Source: Benincasa hispida (lineage: Eukaryota > Streptophyta > Magnoliopsida > Cucurbitales > Cucurbitaceae). From it: a DNA stretch of 64,000 bases. How positions within the stretch are numbered: position 1 is the stretch's first letter; each line of letters starts with the position of its first letter. Made by a program: the position numbers and the translations under genes. The DNA lies in NCBI RefSeq assembly GCF_009727055.1, contig NC_052359.1:11834771-11898770 (forward strand), read 5' to 3'. The notes below the pieces were generated by a model. That model saw only the letters and a list, made by a program, of their open reading frames with translations. It was not told where the DNA came from and ran no database searches. Of the stretch, positions 10,409-21,980 are shown in pieces.

Positions 10409-12404
10409 GTTGGGGTTGATGGCCTAAATCTCTTAGGGTTCTATAATTGTAAATATTGTATGAACAAACTCTTATGTGATTAATAAAATATATGATATTT
10501 TATTCACTTTGTCTATAAAATATATGATATTTTAGTTGTATTAACCACAAACCAATAAACTAACATCCAAGGTTATCATTGTAACTTAAACATGTATGTG
10601 GAGACATACAGGTGGATCATATTTAAGTGATAACCTAAATGGTCTGTAGTATATGGATAAGGCTGGGTACCTTATCCTGGTGACACTACGAGTATGACCC
10701 ACTTTGTAGGTGTTACAATTGTTGTAAAGTGCTACAAATGATTCGATCCTGATCATTCATGTATTAGACATGCGAGCGGGGATATTCTATACAAAGGAGT
10801 TTGTATAATACCGGACCACAAAATGTTTAGTCTCATTATATAACACCATTCATAATAGAGACTTACATTTCACTAGGATGTCCATAGGTAACATGACCTG
10901 AATCCTGAGTGAGTTGTGAACTTTTGCTTACGAGGGCAGTCCTTTTATTTGTATGGGTGAGAGTGGCCAGATCGCCGACTCAACAAACCTACCATTTTGG
11001 AGATTCATCTGATTGGTAAGCTGGGAACACAACTACACAAGATAGAATTCACTCCTTCCCCGAAGCAGAGGTAAGTAGATAAATTTCTCTCTTAAAGGCT
11101 GATTCCGGGTCTTGAACAATGTAGCGTCACACCCTCTCCTTGTCTGAGAGGGGTTTAGTCATAGTGGGACTATGATCTATTGTTCATTAGAGGGATCCGT
11201 GGTACTTAAGTAGTTAGATGTAACTACAGGGAAAAATGGTAATATCGTCAAACTATACTTACGAGCAGTTTGTGAAGGGTCATTGTACTGTTAGTTGGTT
11301 ATATTCAATAGACACAAAAATATATCTGTAATGCAAAGAATGCAACTATCGGTCTTTAGTGGGGTGCTCGACAGTTAATGAATGGTGAATAATGTAATTA
11401 AAGAATTTAATTAATTGTTCATGTACTATTAGAGCTTTAAGCTACAGGTCCATAAGGTCCCCTTGGTAGCTCAAAAGATTTAGTTGAGAATCAACTTTTA
11501 GGTTAATTTCAATTGTTCAAATTAATATGGTGATTTAACTATATATTATATAAATTGTTTCAATATATATGATATAATTGTCATAATGTATTTAATACAT
11601 TATAGTTTAATGGGAGGAAATAAATATTTGAATTAGATTCAAATATTTTTTTTTATGAATGTGACTTATAGTTGTTAAATTTAATATAAATGATATCTAT
11701 ATTAAATGTCATTTAAAAGAGAAAAGAAACTATATTTTATATTGTATGTGATACAATATTAAAACTATAGGTTATAATATATAATTTGATTTAAATATAA
11801 TAAGATAAGTTAGTTATCATATTTATTTATATTCTTTTATTATTATTTGAATAATAACTTCTCTATCTTTTCTCTCCAACCACTTTAGTTGGTGGTTATT
11901 GATTTTATGGCAAGAGGAATAAAAGAAAAGTTGTTTTCTCTTCTTCCCAAAAAAAAAAAAAAAAAAGATTTGCTATTGTAGATTGAATGATTGAGAAAAT
12001 TTTCAAAATTGTTCCGTGTTCTTGTTCTTGAGTGAATTCTTAATCTTCTTCTTCCTCCACCTTAAACTTATCTCTCCTAACCAAAAAGTCAGAGTCCACC
12101 ACTCTTGGGTTCTCACCCCGAGAATATCAAGGACTCTTTGTGGTCGTGTCCAGATTTTGGTTCGATAAAATCTTGAAGAAGGTCTTCAAGAAGTTACTGG
12201 TTCGTGACTGTTCGAGGGAGGTTTCGTGAAGAAAAAGGTCTTCAAAGGTAATGTATCTTGAACCCCTTTTCTTGTAAAAGTATGCTGTAATTTATTTCGA
12301 ATGCATATCTATTGTATGTTTACTATAAACTTTGTATTCGATAATTAATGGAATTTGGTCGATCCGTTTCCACTCAAGGTTCTCTTCAATACGAATTCCT
12401 TCAA
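10409..12404 (+). repeat. LR1 copy c, plus orientation
   Basis: It starts TGTTGGGGTTGATGG and carries AATAAA at about 10481. It runs through the conserved LR1 blocks in the opposite orientation to copy a and ends near ..CCTTCAA at about 12404 by alignment with the ends of copies a and e. An A run sits near 11950. Low-complexity ATAT stretches occur at 11530-11850. It abuts the 3' LTR of the copia element. No coding capacity is seen. The right boundary is uncertain by some tens of bases because CTTCAA recurs up to 12450. Confidence 0.7.
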
Positions 12405-15080
12405 GTAGGTGCGTGCCTTAAAGCTCTTCATGGTCTTCAAAGTCCTAGGTAAGACAATTTCATTTCATTTTATTTTTGTTTTATATTTATTTCTTTACTA
12501 TATTAATTTGGCTATATTTCTTTTTTTTTTTTAAAAAAAAAAATTAATTTATTAATATTTATATGTTAATTTAAATTTAAAAAATTCTCCAATTAGGGTA
12601 TTTAAATAACCCGATGACCCGAAAAAACCGATCAACTCAACCTAATCCGTGTAGTTTGGGTTAGGTTATCAATTCATTTGTGTTAAGTTGGGTTCAAATA
12701 AATGAAAATTCTATGGGTTGGATTGGTTCATGGGTTCATCTAATATAACCCAAACCAAACGAAGCTACCAGAACTTATTATTAAGTTTAATATATATATA
12801 TTTTTGTTAATTATAATACAATTATATATACATATATTGATTTTTGTTTTATTTAATTTCATTATTTTTTGAATAATTTATTTTCCAACTCTTAAAAATA
12901 GTTTCTTAGCACTTTGAAAATAAAATTTTCATTACATAAATTGAAATTGAGTTTTTAATTTAATTTCATATATGAAAATAATTAAATCAATTTTTACGTA
13001 TTTACCTTTTACTTTTTTAGAACAATATTTTAAATAAATGATTCGAGTAATATGAACCAACTCAACCAAAATATTTCATGGTTGGGTTAGGTTGGAATCG
13101 TTTTTTAACAAGGGTTATTTGAGTTAAAAAGGTTTACAATCCCAACAATTAGGTAGAGTTTAAAAGGTCCTTCAATCCAACCTAACCCAACCCATGAACA
13201 CCCATATTCCTAATATTTAAATTTATATATTATTTTGATTTTCAAATTTCAAATTTTTAATATGTATATTTAAATATTTTTTTGAATTTTGAATTTTAAA
13301 TTTTACAATATGTAAGTTTATAATTGTTTTAAATTTAAATTTATTATTTTCAGTACATTTGAAACTGGTTAGAATTTACAATTTATAAATTTTGTTTACA
13401 AAGACATTCATGTAGGTTCACTTTAATATTTTACAACCACAATATTTACATAATAATATAACTGAGTTGGATTTGAGTCAACATCATTTAAGACAAATGT
13501 CATGAGTGAGAAATAATATTGCAAGTTAAATTTTAGCAACATATGAATGATAGAAAGAATTGTATTATAATTATTAATTTTGCATAGAAACTTATGTGTA
13601 CTTGATAATACAAATGTTTTATAATTATTTTTTATATTTTAATGCATGCTATATATTTTTTTATTTTATATAATTAAATTATATATAAATTATAAAATAA
13701 GAGAAAATGTTAGGAAAAAAATTACAAGAAANNNNNNNNNNNNNNNTTTTTTTTTTTTAAAAAAAAACAAGAAACAGAAATTGTTATCAAATATATTCTT
13801 ATGTCTAATTCTTAAAAAACAAGAAACATGAAACGAAAAATGGAAAATGAAAACGTTATCAAACAGAGCCCTTAAGTACTCTCTTCGAGTTTCTTGTTAC
13901 TTTTATTTTATTTTCTTAGCTAAATAATTTTCACATCTTATATTGGTTTCTCTAGGTAAAATTTGTTGATAGTATTCCTGGTAATGTTTGAACTAGGAAA
14001 CAAATTTTGTGAACAACATGAGAAAATTTCTAGTACTATGTTAGTATGAAATTTTTTTCATACTACCATCATTTATTGTTTACCACAATAGTAATTTTTA
14101 ATAATTATATGGGGTCCACAAAATAAATAAATTATAAACTAATAAATCATTTAACGATGTGTCAAATAATGAATGAAAAGAGTTGGTGCTATAGTTAGTA
14201 CTAGATTTTTTTTTGAATGATACTCTCTTTCACACTCACATCACTATACTAAAACTTGTCATCATATACCATTGCCATTTTGCATGGACATTCATTTACA
14301 ACATCTTTCTCGTAAATTGACTTCTTAAACGTCAATGTATAACCGATTATGTAAATAATTTTAATGATATGGTGTTTAATAAAATTAATGCAAGGTGCAA
14401 CAACCATCTTAATCTTCCATAGAAATTTGGAATAATATTACGTACGCTTTCTAAATTTTACACATATAGCTACTCACATCAATTTCCATATCCTTTTGTT
14501 TTGACAAATTAAATTATATATATATGTTTTGAATAATTTCAAAGTAAACAATATTTCTGGAACAATTTTCAAAGTTCAAGATAAAAATATGATACAATTG
14601 AAAGTCTAGATTGATCATAAACAAAACACCCTAAAGTTTCATAGGAGTATTTATTATTTATAATTTAACCTATAGTTTATGAATGACTCCATTTAGGAAT
14701 GATGTGATAAGGTAACGACTTTTTTCCCCCCTACCATTGCAAGATCATGATTTTTGGTGTCAGATTTGAACACACCTCAATAATTGTGATGAATGGATAA
14801 GAAGAGAAGAAATATTTATTTAATTTTAGTTTTTTATTTTCAATTATCTAATTTTAGTTCCTATACTTTTAATTTAGTTTCATTACTAGTTTATTGTTGA
14901 TTGTTTAGAAAATTTTTTGTTTTCTATTAACATTTTTACTATAAATTTTGAACATATTTATATATTATATTCTTGCATGAAAATTATTATTATTTAACCA
15001 ATTTTTTAAAAAATTAACTTTGATGGATTAAATTTAAAATTTAGGATCAATATTACTTTATTTCTCTGAATATTAGTTGT
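12405..15080. repeat. AT-rich spacer with a dispersed CCAACCC/GGGTTGG repeat and a gap
   Basis: No gene is supported. At about 12600-13210 the sequence repeats GGGTTAGGTT and its complement CCAACCTAACCC in both orientations, with ends near CCCGATGACCCG and CCCATGAACACCC; it looks like a decayed foldback repeat. A 15-N gap (13732-13746) sits between A-rich and T-rich sequence. The TIR-type end GTTATCAAACAGAGCCC finishes at 13871. 13880-15080 shows only AT-rich DNA. Confidence 0.5.
13732..13746. other. Assembly gap of 15 N
   Basis: Fifteen N lie between an A-rich and a T12 run, a typical homopolymer break in an assembly. The short open frame across it is meaningless. Confidence 0.95.
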
Positions 15081-15530
15081 TGTATCAATTTAAATTCTAA
15101 ACTAATAATTATATCAACTTAAATCTTAAACTTTGGAGATTGTAACTTAACCCCAAACTAATAATTTTATCAATTTAAACTCTCAACTTTTATAAGTGTA
15201 TCAATTTAAACTCCGAACTTTCATAATTGTATCAATTTAAACCCTTCATTATGTTTTATTTGGATACACTTATGAAAATTCATGGTTTAAATTGATATAT
15301 TTATGAAAGTTCAGGGTTTAAATTGACGTGCTTGTGAAAGTTCAGGATTTAAATTGATATACTTATAAAAGTTTAGTGTTTAAATTGATCCAATTATTAG
15401 TTTGAGGTTTAAATTGATATAAATCTCAAACTTTGGGGTTGCAAACTTTAGAGCTTAACTGATACAACTCCAAAGTTTAAGGTTTAAATCGATACAATTC
15501 TAAGTTTAGGTTTAAATTGATACCATTCTC
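15081..15530. repeat. Foldback element built of about 35-bp units
   Basis: The left half repeats TATCAATTTAAACTC followed by AACTTT and ATAATTG in several degenerate units. The right half, from about 15270, repeats the complement (AAAGTTCAGGGTTTAAATTG). The turn lies near 15250. Each arm thus holds several tandem units, so the whole could fold into a long imperfect hairpin. It resembles non-coding foldback transposons; no family is assigned. Confidence 0.7.
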
Positions 15531-15559
15531 AAAGTTTAGAGGTATAAATTAATATTTAT

Positions 15560-16817
15560 CCTAAAATTTATTAAAATTACAGATATTAATATTAGACAAT
15601 TAAAAATATAGAGACTAAAATTGAACTTATTTATTATTTGGAAGGAAAGCTGTTAATAAAAGCACAAGAGATTAGATGCAATGCCTAATCCAATTGACAA
15701 AATGAGACTTTGACCTTAAATATTGTGTCACACTTTTTAAAGTATTTATTTTCTGGATACTACCCAAAATATAGTACTAAGCCAACCATGTTAAGTTTTA
15801 ATTTTAAACATTTTAAAATCTAAAATATAGCTAATATATTAAATCAAACATGCTCCAAATAATTTTGCTATCATGAGCATATATCAAAGTCAACCTATCT
15901 CAATTGATTAGTATATTAGGGCATTTCTTCCCAAGTAAACATATAATTAACACAAATTTTTTAATTTAATTTTTAAACACTCAATTATATCACATATATT
16001 TTTTTTCCATTCCTAAACACCAAACATATTCGTAACAAATGAAATTTTTTTATAACTACTTAGTCCTCAATCAGAAACTTAAAAATCGAATAACGTTTTG
16101 GTTTTCCTTTTTGAAAAATGCAACATATTTTCATCACACAATTTGACACTCAATTGCACAATAATTTTATCTACGGTCCCTAAGACATATATTCCAATAA
16201 AATGAACATTTTCTCTAATACCTAACCCTTAATTAATTTTAACTCAATCATAAATATTAATTAAAAAATAATAATTCTTTTCTTGTTTTTTTGGCCCATT
16301 TGTGAAATATGAATTTCAACTTTTTATGGTTAATGATTTTTTTTTCCTTTTTTGTGCAAACATTTGATTCTTCACACTCAAACAACAAAATGATGTTTTT
16401 TTTATGCAAACTCTTTTTTTTTTTTTTTTTTTTTTGCAATTTCTTTTATTCAAACATTTTTTAAGGTTAGTTTTTATGGTTAAGTCTAATTTTCCACTTA
16501 TAATAAAATAATAATGTCCACAAAAATGTCTATACATGTAAAAAAAAGCATGATAATGAATAACACTCAATACATCACAAATTGTTCGCCATTAAAAAAA
16601 ATTTGGACATAAAAAGTAGACTTCGAACTTAAAACTAATGAACCTCAAACTAATTATTAGAGGAATTGTACAATTAATTAGTTTAGGTCCTACAAGTAAG
16701 ATAACAAACTATAATTAGATAAGAATGAGGCTAAATGCAAATAAAATTAAAATCAAACATATTACAACATACTTTCAAAAATTCAGAATGAATTGGATTG
16801 AAACATCGTGACTAAAT
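15560..16817. other. Gene-free AT-rich spacer
   Basis: No coding or RNA gene is seen. A T run of about 22 bases lies at about 16412-16434, which creates spurious Lys-rich open frames on the minus strand. Confidence 0.6.
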
Positions 16818-17345
16818 GGAGGTAGAACAGAGATGTAATTTAAAAAGGGATGTATGAAACCACATCAATGTAACAAGTAATTTATTATAAAATAAAGGAA
16901 AAAAATACATTTTCTATTACAGTCTTTCTTTTAGTAACAACTCTTATATGAATGTAAAAAATGAAAATCAAAAGTGGAAAACAAGAAAGTTACGGAAGGA
17001 TAACACAATCTTTCTTGTAGTAACCACCATTCTAAATATAAATATTGTAGACAAAATACTATTATTTATATAACCAACAAATGAAGGCAAAGCAGAGATG
17101 TGATCTAAAAAAGATGTAAGAAACTACATCAAGGCAACAACTAATTTATTATAAAATAAAGGAAAGAAAAATACATTTTCTAGTACAGTCTTTCTCTTAG
17201 TAATCACTCTGATATGAATGTAAAAAATGAAAATCAAAAGTGGAAAATAAGAAAGTTACTAAAGAATAACACAATCTTTCTTACCCTTCTACATATAAAT
17301 ATTGCATTTAACGTAGACAAAATACTATTGTTTCTATAAACAATA
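16818..17345. repeat. Tandem duplication of a 265-bp segment
   Basis: Two consecutive copies are offset by 265 bases: AGATGTAATTTAAAAA at 16831 corresponds to AGATGTGATCTAAAAA at 17096, and the shared blocks continue through ATTTATTATAAAATAAAGGA and AATGAAAATCAAAAGTGG to ACAAAATACTATT. The copies differ by substitutions and small indels, so the duplication is old. No coding content. Confidence 0.8.
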
Positions 17346-17412
17346 ACCCTACAATATACTTTAACGGTTGTAGAACGTATGAGTTGAATTTGTACAATAG
17401 GGTTATCGTTAA

Positions 17413-20400
17413 GGGGGTGTTTGACAACCCAAGGAGAGTTGGGTTGAGTCAGTATTTTTGAACAACTCAATGTTTGACAACCAACTTTAAATGTTGGTGG
17501 AGTTGAGTTGTTATTTTACTAACTCATCCCAACTCACCCTAACTCTCCCCAATTCTCTCACCTTCTAATGTTTTTAATGGTTCCACCTATTTTGATTAAG
17601 GGAGTGGTGGACTCAGACTATTTTGTCACAGGGGTAAGGGAGTGATGAGCTCTGACTATTTAGGTTTAGAGGAGAAGATTAATATGAGGAGAAAGATTGA
17701 GAGTTTTTTAACACGAACACTCAAAGATACAGAACTCTTCTGTCTTTCTCTCAATCATTCAACAACAACATTCAAAATGTAGAGGAAGAAGAAAAACTAT
17801 ATTTCTTTTATTCCTTTAGCCATAAAAGATAGCCACCTCCATTAAAAGTGGGTGTAGAGAAAAGTTGGGGAAGGGAGTTGTAGCTCCCTTCAAATAATAA
17901 TATAATATAAATAAATATGATAACTAGCTTATCATATTATATTTATATTAAATTATATGTTATATCAAATATAACATATAACCTATAGTTTTAATATTGT
18001 ATCAAATACAATATAAACTATAGCCTTCTTTTCTCATTATATGACATTTAATATAAAACATATTTATATTAAATTTAATAACTATGAATCCAATTCATAG
18101 AAAATATATTTGAATCTCATTCAAATATTTATTTCCTCTTATTAAGCTATAATGTATTTGATACATTATAACAATTATATCACATATAATTGAAATAATT
18201 TAATTATATCATATATAATTAAATTCCTATATTAATTTGAACAATTCAAATTAATCCAAAAATTAATTCTTAACTAAATCCTTTTGAGTTATCAAAAGGA
18301 CCTCATAGACCTGTAGCTTGGAGCTACAGTACATGAATAATTAATTAAACTATTTAATTACATTATTCACCATTCGTTAACTGTCGGGCACTCCACTAAA
18401 GACCGACAGCTGCACTCTTTGCACTACAGATAAATTTCTGTGTCTATTGGATATAACCAATCAACAGTGCGATGACCCTTCATAAATTGCTCGTAAGTAC
18501 ATCTAGGCCAAAATACCGTTTTGGCCCCGTAGTTACATTTAACTCCTTAAGTATCACTGATTTATCTAATGAACAATAAGTCATAGTCCCACCATGACCA
18601 AATCCCTCTCGGGCTAAGAGAGGGTGTGGCCACTATGTTTAAGACCCGAAATCAGTCCTTAAGGAAGCAATCTATCTACTTGCCCTTGCATTGGGGAAGG
18701 AGTGAATTCCGTCTTGTGTAGTTGTGTTCCAACTCCTCAGTCAGATGAATACCAAAATGGTAGGCTTGTTGAGTTGACAATCTGGTCACTCTCACCCATA
18801 CAAATCAAATGACCGCTTTCATGAGCAGGAGTTCACAACCCACTCAAGATTCAGGTCATGTCACCTATGGTTATCCTAGTGAAATGTAAGTCTCTATTAT
18901 TAACGACATTATATAAAGAGACTAATCATTTTGTGGTCTGATCTTACAAACTCTTTGTATATAATACCCCCCGCTCGTATGTCTTCACATAAATGATCAG
19001 GATCAAATCATTTGTATCACTTTACAATACTTGTAACACCTACAAAGCGGGCTGTATCCGTAATATCACCAGGATAAGGTACCCAGACTTATCCATCTAT
19101 TACAGACCATTTAGGTTATTATTTAAACAAGATCCCTCTACATACTTGTTTAAATGATCTTGTTTAAATTACATAAAATAACCTCGGACCTTAGTTTATT
19201 GGATTGAGTATATGCTTATAAAATAACACTTATTTTATTAACAATAATATGTTTATACAATATTTACAAACTACGAGATTACAAGGAGATTTAGGACATC
19301 AATCCCAACATGGTCTCCGTTGGCAATTACCATCACCACACTCCGGCAACATACTTCAATGACCACCTTCGGATGGTCAACTTCGATGACTAACTCCGAG
19401 CTCCAGTGGTAACCAACTCCGACAACCACCTTGGTATAAAACAACTCCGACTTCCACATTCGCATGACCAACTTCGACGAATAACTCCGAGCTCCACTAA
19501 CCACCTCCAACGATAACTCTAGCGACTAACTCCAATAACTACCTTCGCACAAGCAACTTCAGCGACATACTCCGACTACCACCTTCGTGTGCCCAATTTT
19601 GATGACCACTGATAAAAATAAAATGGTAAGTTTAATTATTCACCATTTTATCACTCTCACTCTCACCCATTTTCCCATGCATTTTCATTACTCTCCCAAC
19701 TCCCTCAATTACTTTGTCATTTTTCTCTCCTCATGCGTCTCTTCACATTTACTCCTCTTCTCTCCTCTTCTCTCTTTTTTCGTCTTCTGGTTCATCTTTC
19801 TCATTATCTCTCTTCTTTCTCTGTCTGACTTGTATGAGTTTTATTTTCCTTTTTCTTTCTCAACTCTTTCTTTCTCTCTCTTTTTTTTTTTTTTTAATTT
19901 TCTTTTTATGGTTGTTCTTTTTAATTATTCTTCTTCTATTTCATTTTTTTCTTAGATATAAAAATACTACATACGACGTTCTATTTTTGTTTCACTAAAC
20001 AAAAGTTCAATGATATGTTTTAAAACCTATTCCTTGATGTTTTCAAATATTACATAATTCTAATGAAATAGTAAAATTTAAAATTATGACTCAATTTTTT
20101 TTTTTTAAAAAAGATAGTTTGTACACAAATGCAACATAATGTAGAAAAAATAGGCATCAATATTTCTAAAATCATTTCACCGATTTTAGAAAAAGGTAAA
20201 TCCATATTCCATAAATTGGTTAAAAAAAAAAAGACTATATAATAGTTGGTTTTATGATTTAAATTGTAAGATTTTGGTTTCTTTAAGATTAATATTTAAG
20301 TATCACTCCTTCTATCTAAAACAATGCCAATAATTTCATTTGATGGCACCCATCCTTTCCGTTCTTTTTACTTTTTATGGTAATTAATGATTAAGTTGGG

Positions 20401-21296
20401 TTTTTGAATGGAATAATCACTTTTATTTGAGTGTTTAAAAAATTGAATTCAAAATTTTGTGTTTTGTATATGAATACTTTGTAGAGAATTTGTTATGTTT
20501 TGAGAATGGAAAAGAATTCAAAGTTTTTTGTTTTTATCTTAGAAAAGTTAGGAAAAGATGTGTATTGTTGAAAATTAAAATCAACAATAGAAAAAAAAAA
20601 TCAATTTCATTACAAAAACAACATCAAATACCCTAACTCAACTATGCCCCCAAACACAGACAATAATTACCAATTCAAATCAACTTTGCAAACCAAACAT
20701 AAATAATGTAACTCTCCAAATAATTTAACTCTCCAAATAATAATTACCAACTCAACTCAACTTAATTCTCTGCTTTTATCACACACCAAACGTCCTCTAA
20801 GGGTCTATTTATATGTTCACAAAAACTAGGGTTGTCATTAAGGGTCTTGTTAAAGGTGCTCGTTGTTGGAGTTGGTTGCCTGAGGTGAATGTTAATGTTG
20901 GTTGTCAGAGGTGGTTGTCAATGGAGTTGATTATCGAAGGTGGTTGCTGGCAAAGTTGGTCATTAGAGGTGGTTACCAGAACTCGAAGTTGTCCACGCGA
21001 AGGGGGTCACTAGAGTTGTTGTCAAAGGTGGTTGCTGGAGTCTGGATTTGATCGTCGGTGTTGGTCGCACGAAGGTGATCGACGAAATGTGTTGTTAGAG
21101 CATATAGCAGTAATGCCGACGGTGACCAATGGGTGAAGTCATTGAAAACATTAGAGGGAGGAAGAGTTGGGGTGAGTTGGAAGGAGAGTTGGAGTGAGTT
21201 GGGGTGAATTGAAAACATTTAAAGTTGGTGAACCAGACATTGAGTTGGCAATATTTACTAACTCAACTCAATTCATGTTGATGAGCCAAACACCTC
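17413..21296. mobile_element. Long-TIR transposon with nested LR1 copy d
   Basis: The left end is GGGGGTGTTTGACAAC; the right end read in reverse is GAGGTGTTTGGCTCATCAAC. The arms stay similar for about 160 bases, sharing AACTCAATGT, ACCAACTTTAAATGTT and repeated CCAACTCACCC blocks. Inside, 19310-19620 and 20820-21110 are inverse arrays of degenerate units of the type GAGTTGGTTGTCGAAGGTGG. LR1 copy d occupies about 17700-19309, and 19630-20810 is low-complexity DNA with another GTTTG-type terminus near 20790. No transposase is visible, so it is non-autonomous. Superfamily unresolved. Confidence 0.6.
17700..19309 (-). repeat. LR1 copy d, left end truncated or diverged
   Basis: The right end (..ATCAATCCCAAC, 19309) is the minus-strand 5' end. 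The conserved LR1 blocks are all present, including AACTGTCGGGCACTCCACTA and CTCACCCATACAAATCAAA. The left boundary is not clear. Its hairpin at 19121-19131/19145-19155 has two paired changes relative to copy e. It interrupts the surrounding long-TIR element. Confidence 0.7.
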
Positions 21297-21380
21297 TTCA
21301 ATAATAATATCAATGTAAGAGGATCAAATATCTTGATTTGAAATCAAAACACAAAAAAAAAGCCCTTCACAATATTGAAC

Positions 21381-21980
21381 TTAGACTCCATTTGATATAT
21401 AACCATTTTTGTTAGTTATTGATAAACACCACTTCCCACTTGTAAGTTTCTTTTATTCTGTTATGATCCACTTTCAACCAATATTTTGAAGTGTCAAGTC
21501 AAGTTTTGAAAACTAAAAAACAGTTTTTAAGATTTCATTTAGTAGTCATTTGATTTTTTACTTTTAGTTTTTGAAAGTTAAACCTATATACACTCATTCT
21601 ACCTCTAAATTTTTTGCTTTTTTTAATCTACTTTTTAATACCGTTTTATAAAACCAAGCCAAAATTTGAAACTAAAAAAAAGTTTTTAAAAACTTGTTTT
21701 TGTTTTTTTGGTTTTTGGCTAAGAATACAACTGTTTAACTTAAGAAAGATACATTCATTGTAATAAATTGAGGGAAAATAGACTTAACTTCATTTTCGAA
21801 AACCAAAAATAAAAAACGAAATGGTTACTCAATGGAGCCAAAACTTGTTTTTGTTTCTGAAATTTGATTAAGAATTAAAATCTTTCTTTAACAAAGGTCA
21901 AAACTATAGTAAGAGAACTGAGAGAAAACACCATATTTAAAAAAAAAACAAAAACAAAAACGTTATCAAATAGGACCTAA
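21381..21980. mobile_element. MITE of about 600 bp
   Basis: Left end TTAGACTCCATTTGATA and right end (reverse) TTAGGTCCTATTTGATAACG form imperfect terminal inverted repeats. The interior is AT-rich, with TTTGATTTTTTACTTTTAG and its complement-like partners. No coding. It belongs with the other TTAGGnCC elements of this window. Confidence 0.6.

Noticed and set aside
15081..15530. Interstitial telomere repeats, suggested by GGGTTTAAA
   Set aside because: The plant telomere unit TTTAGGG is not repeated; the period is about 35 bases and the structure is a foldback.
19587..19998. Phe/Ser/Leu-rich open frames resembling membrane proteins
   Set aside because: They are translations of a long T/C-rich low-complexity tract.
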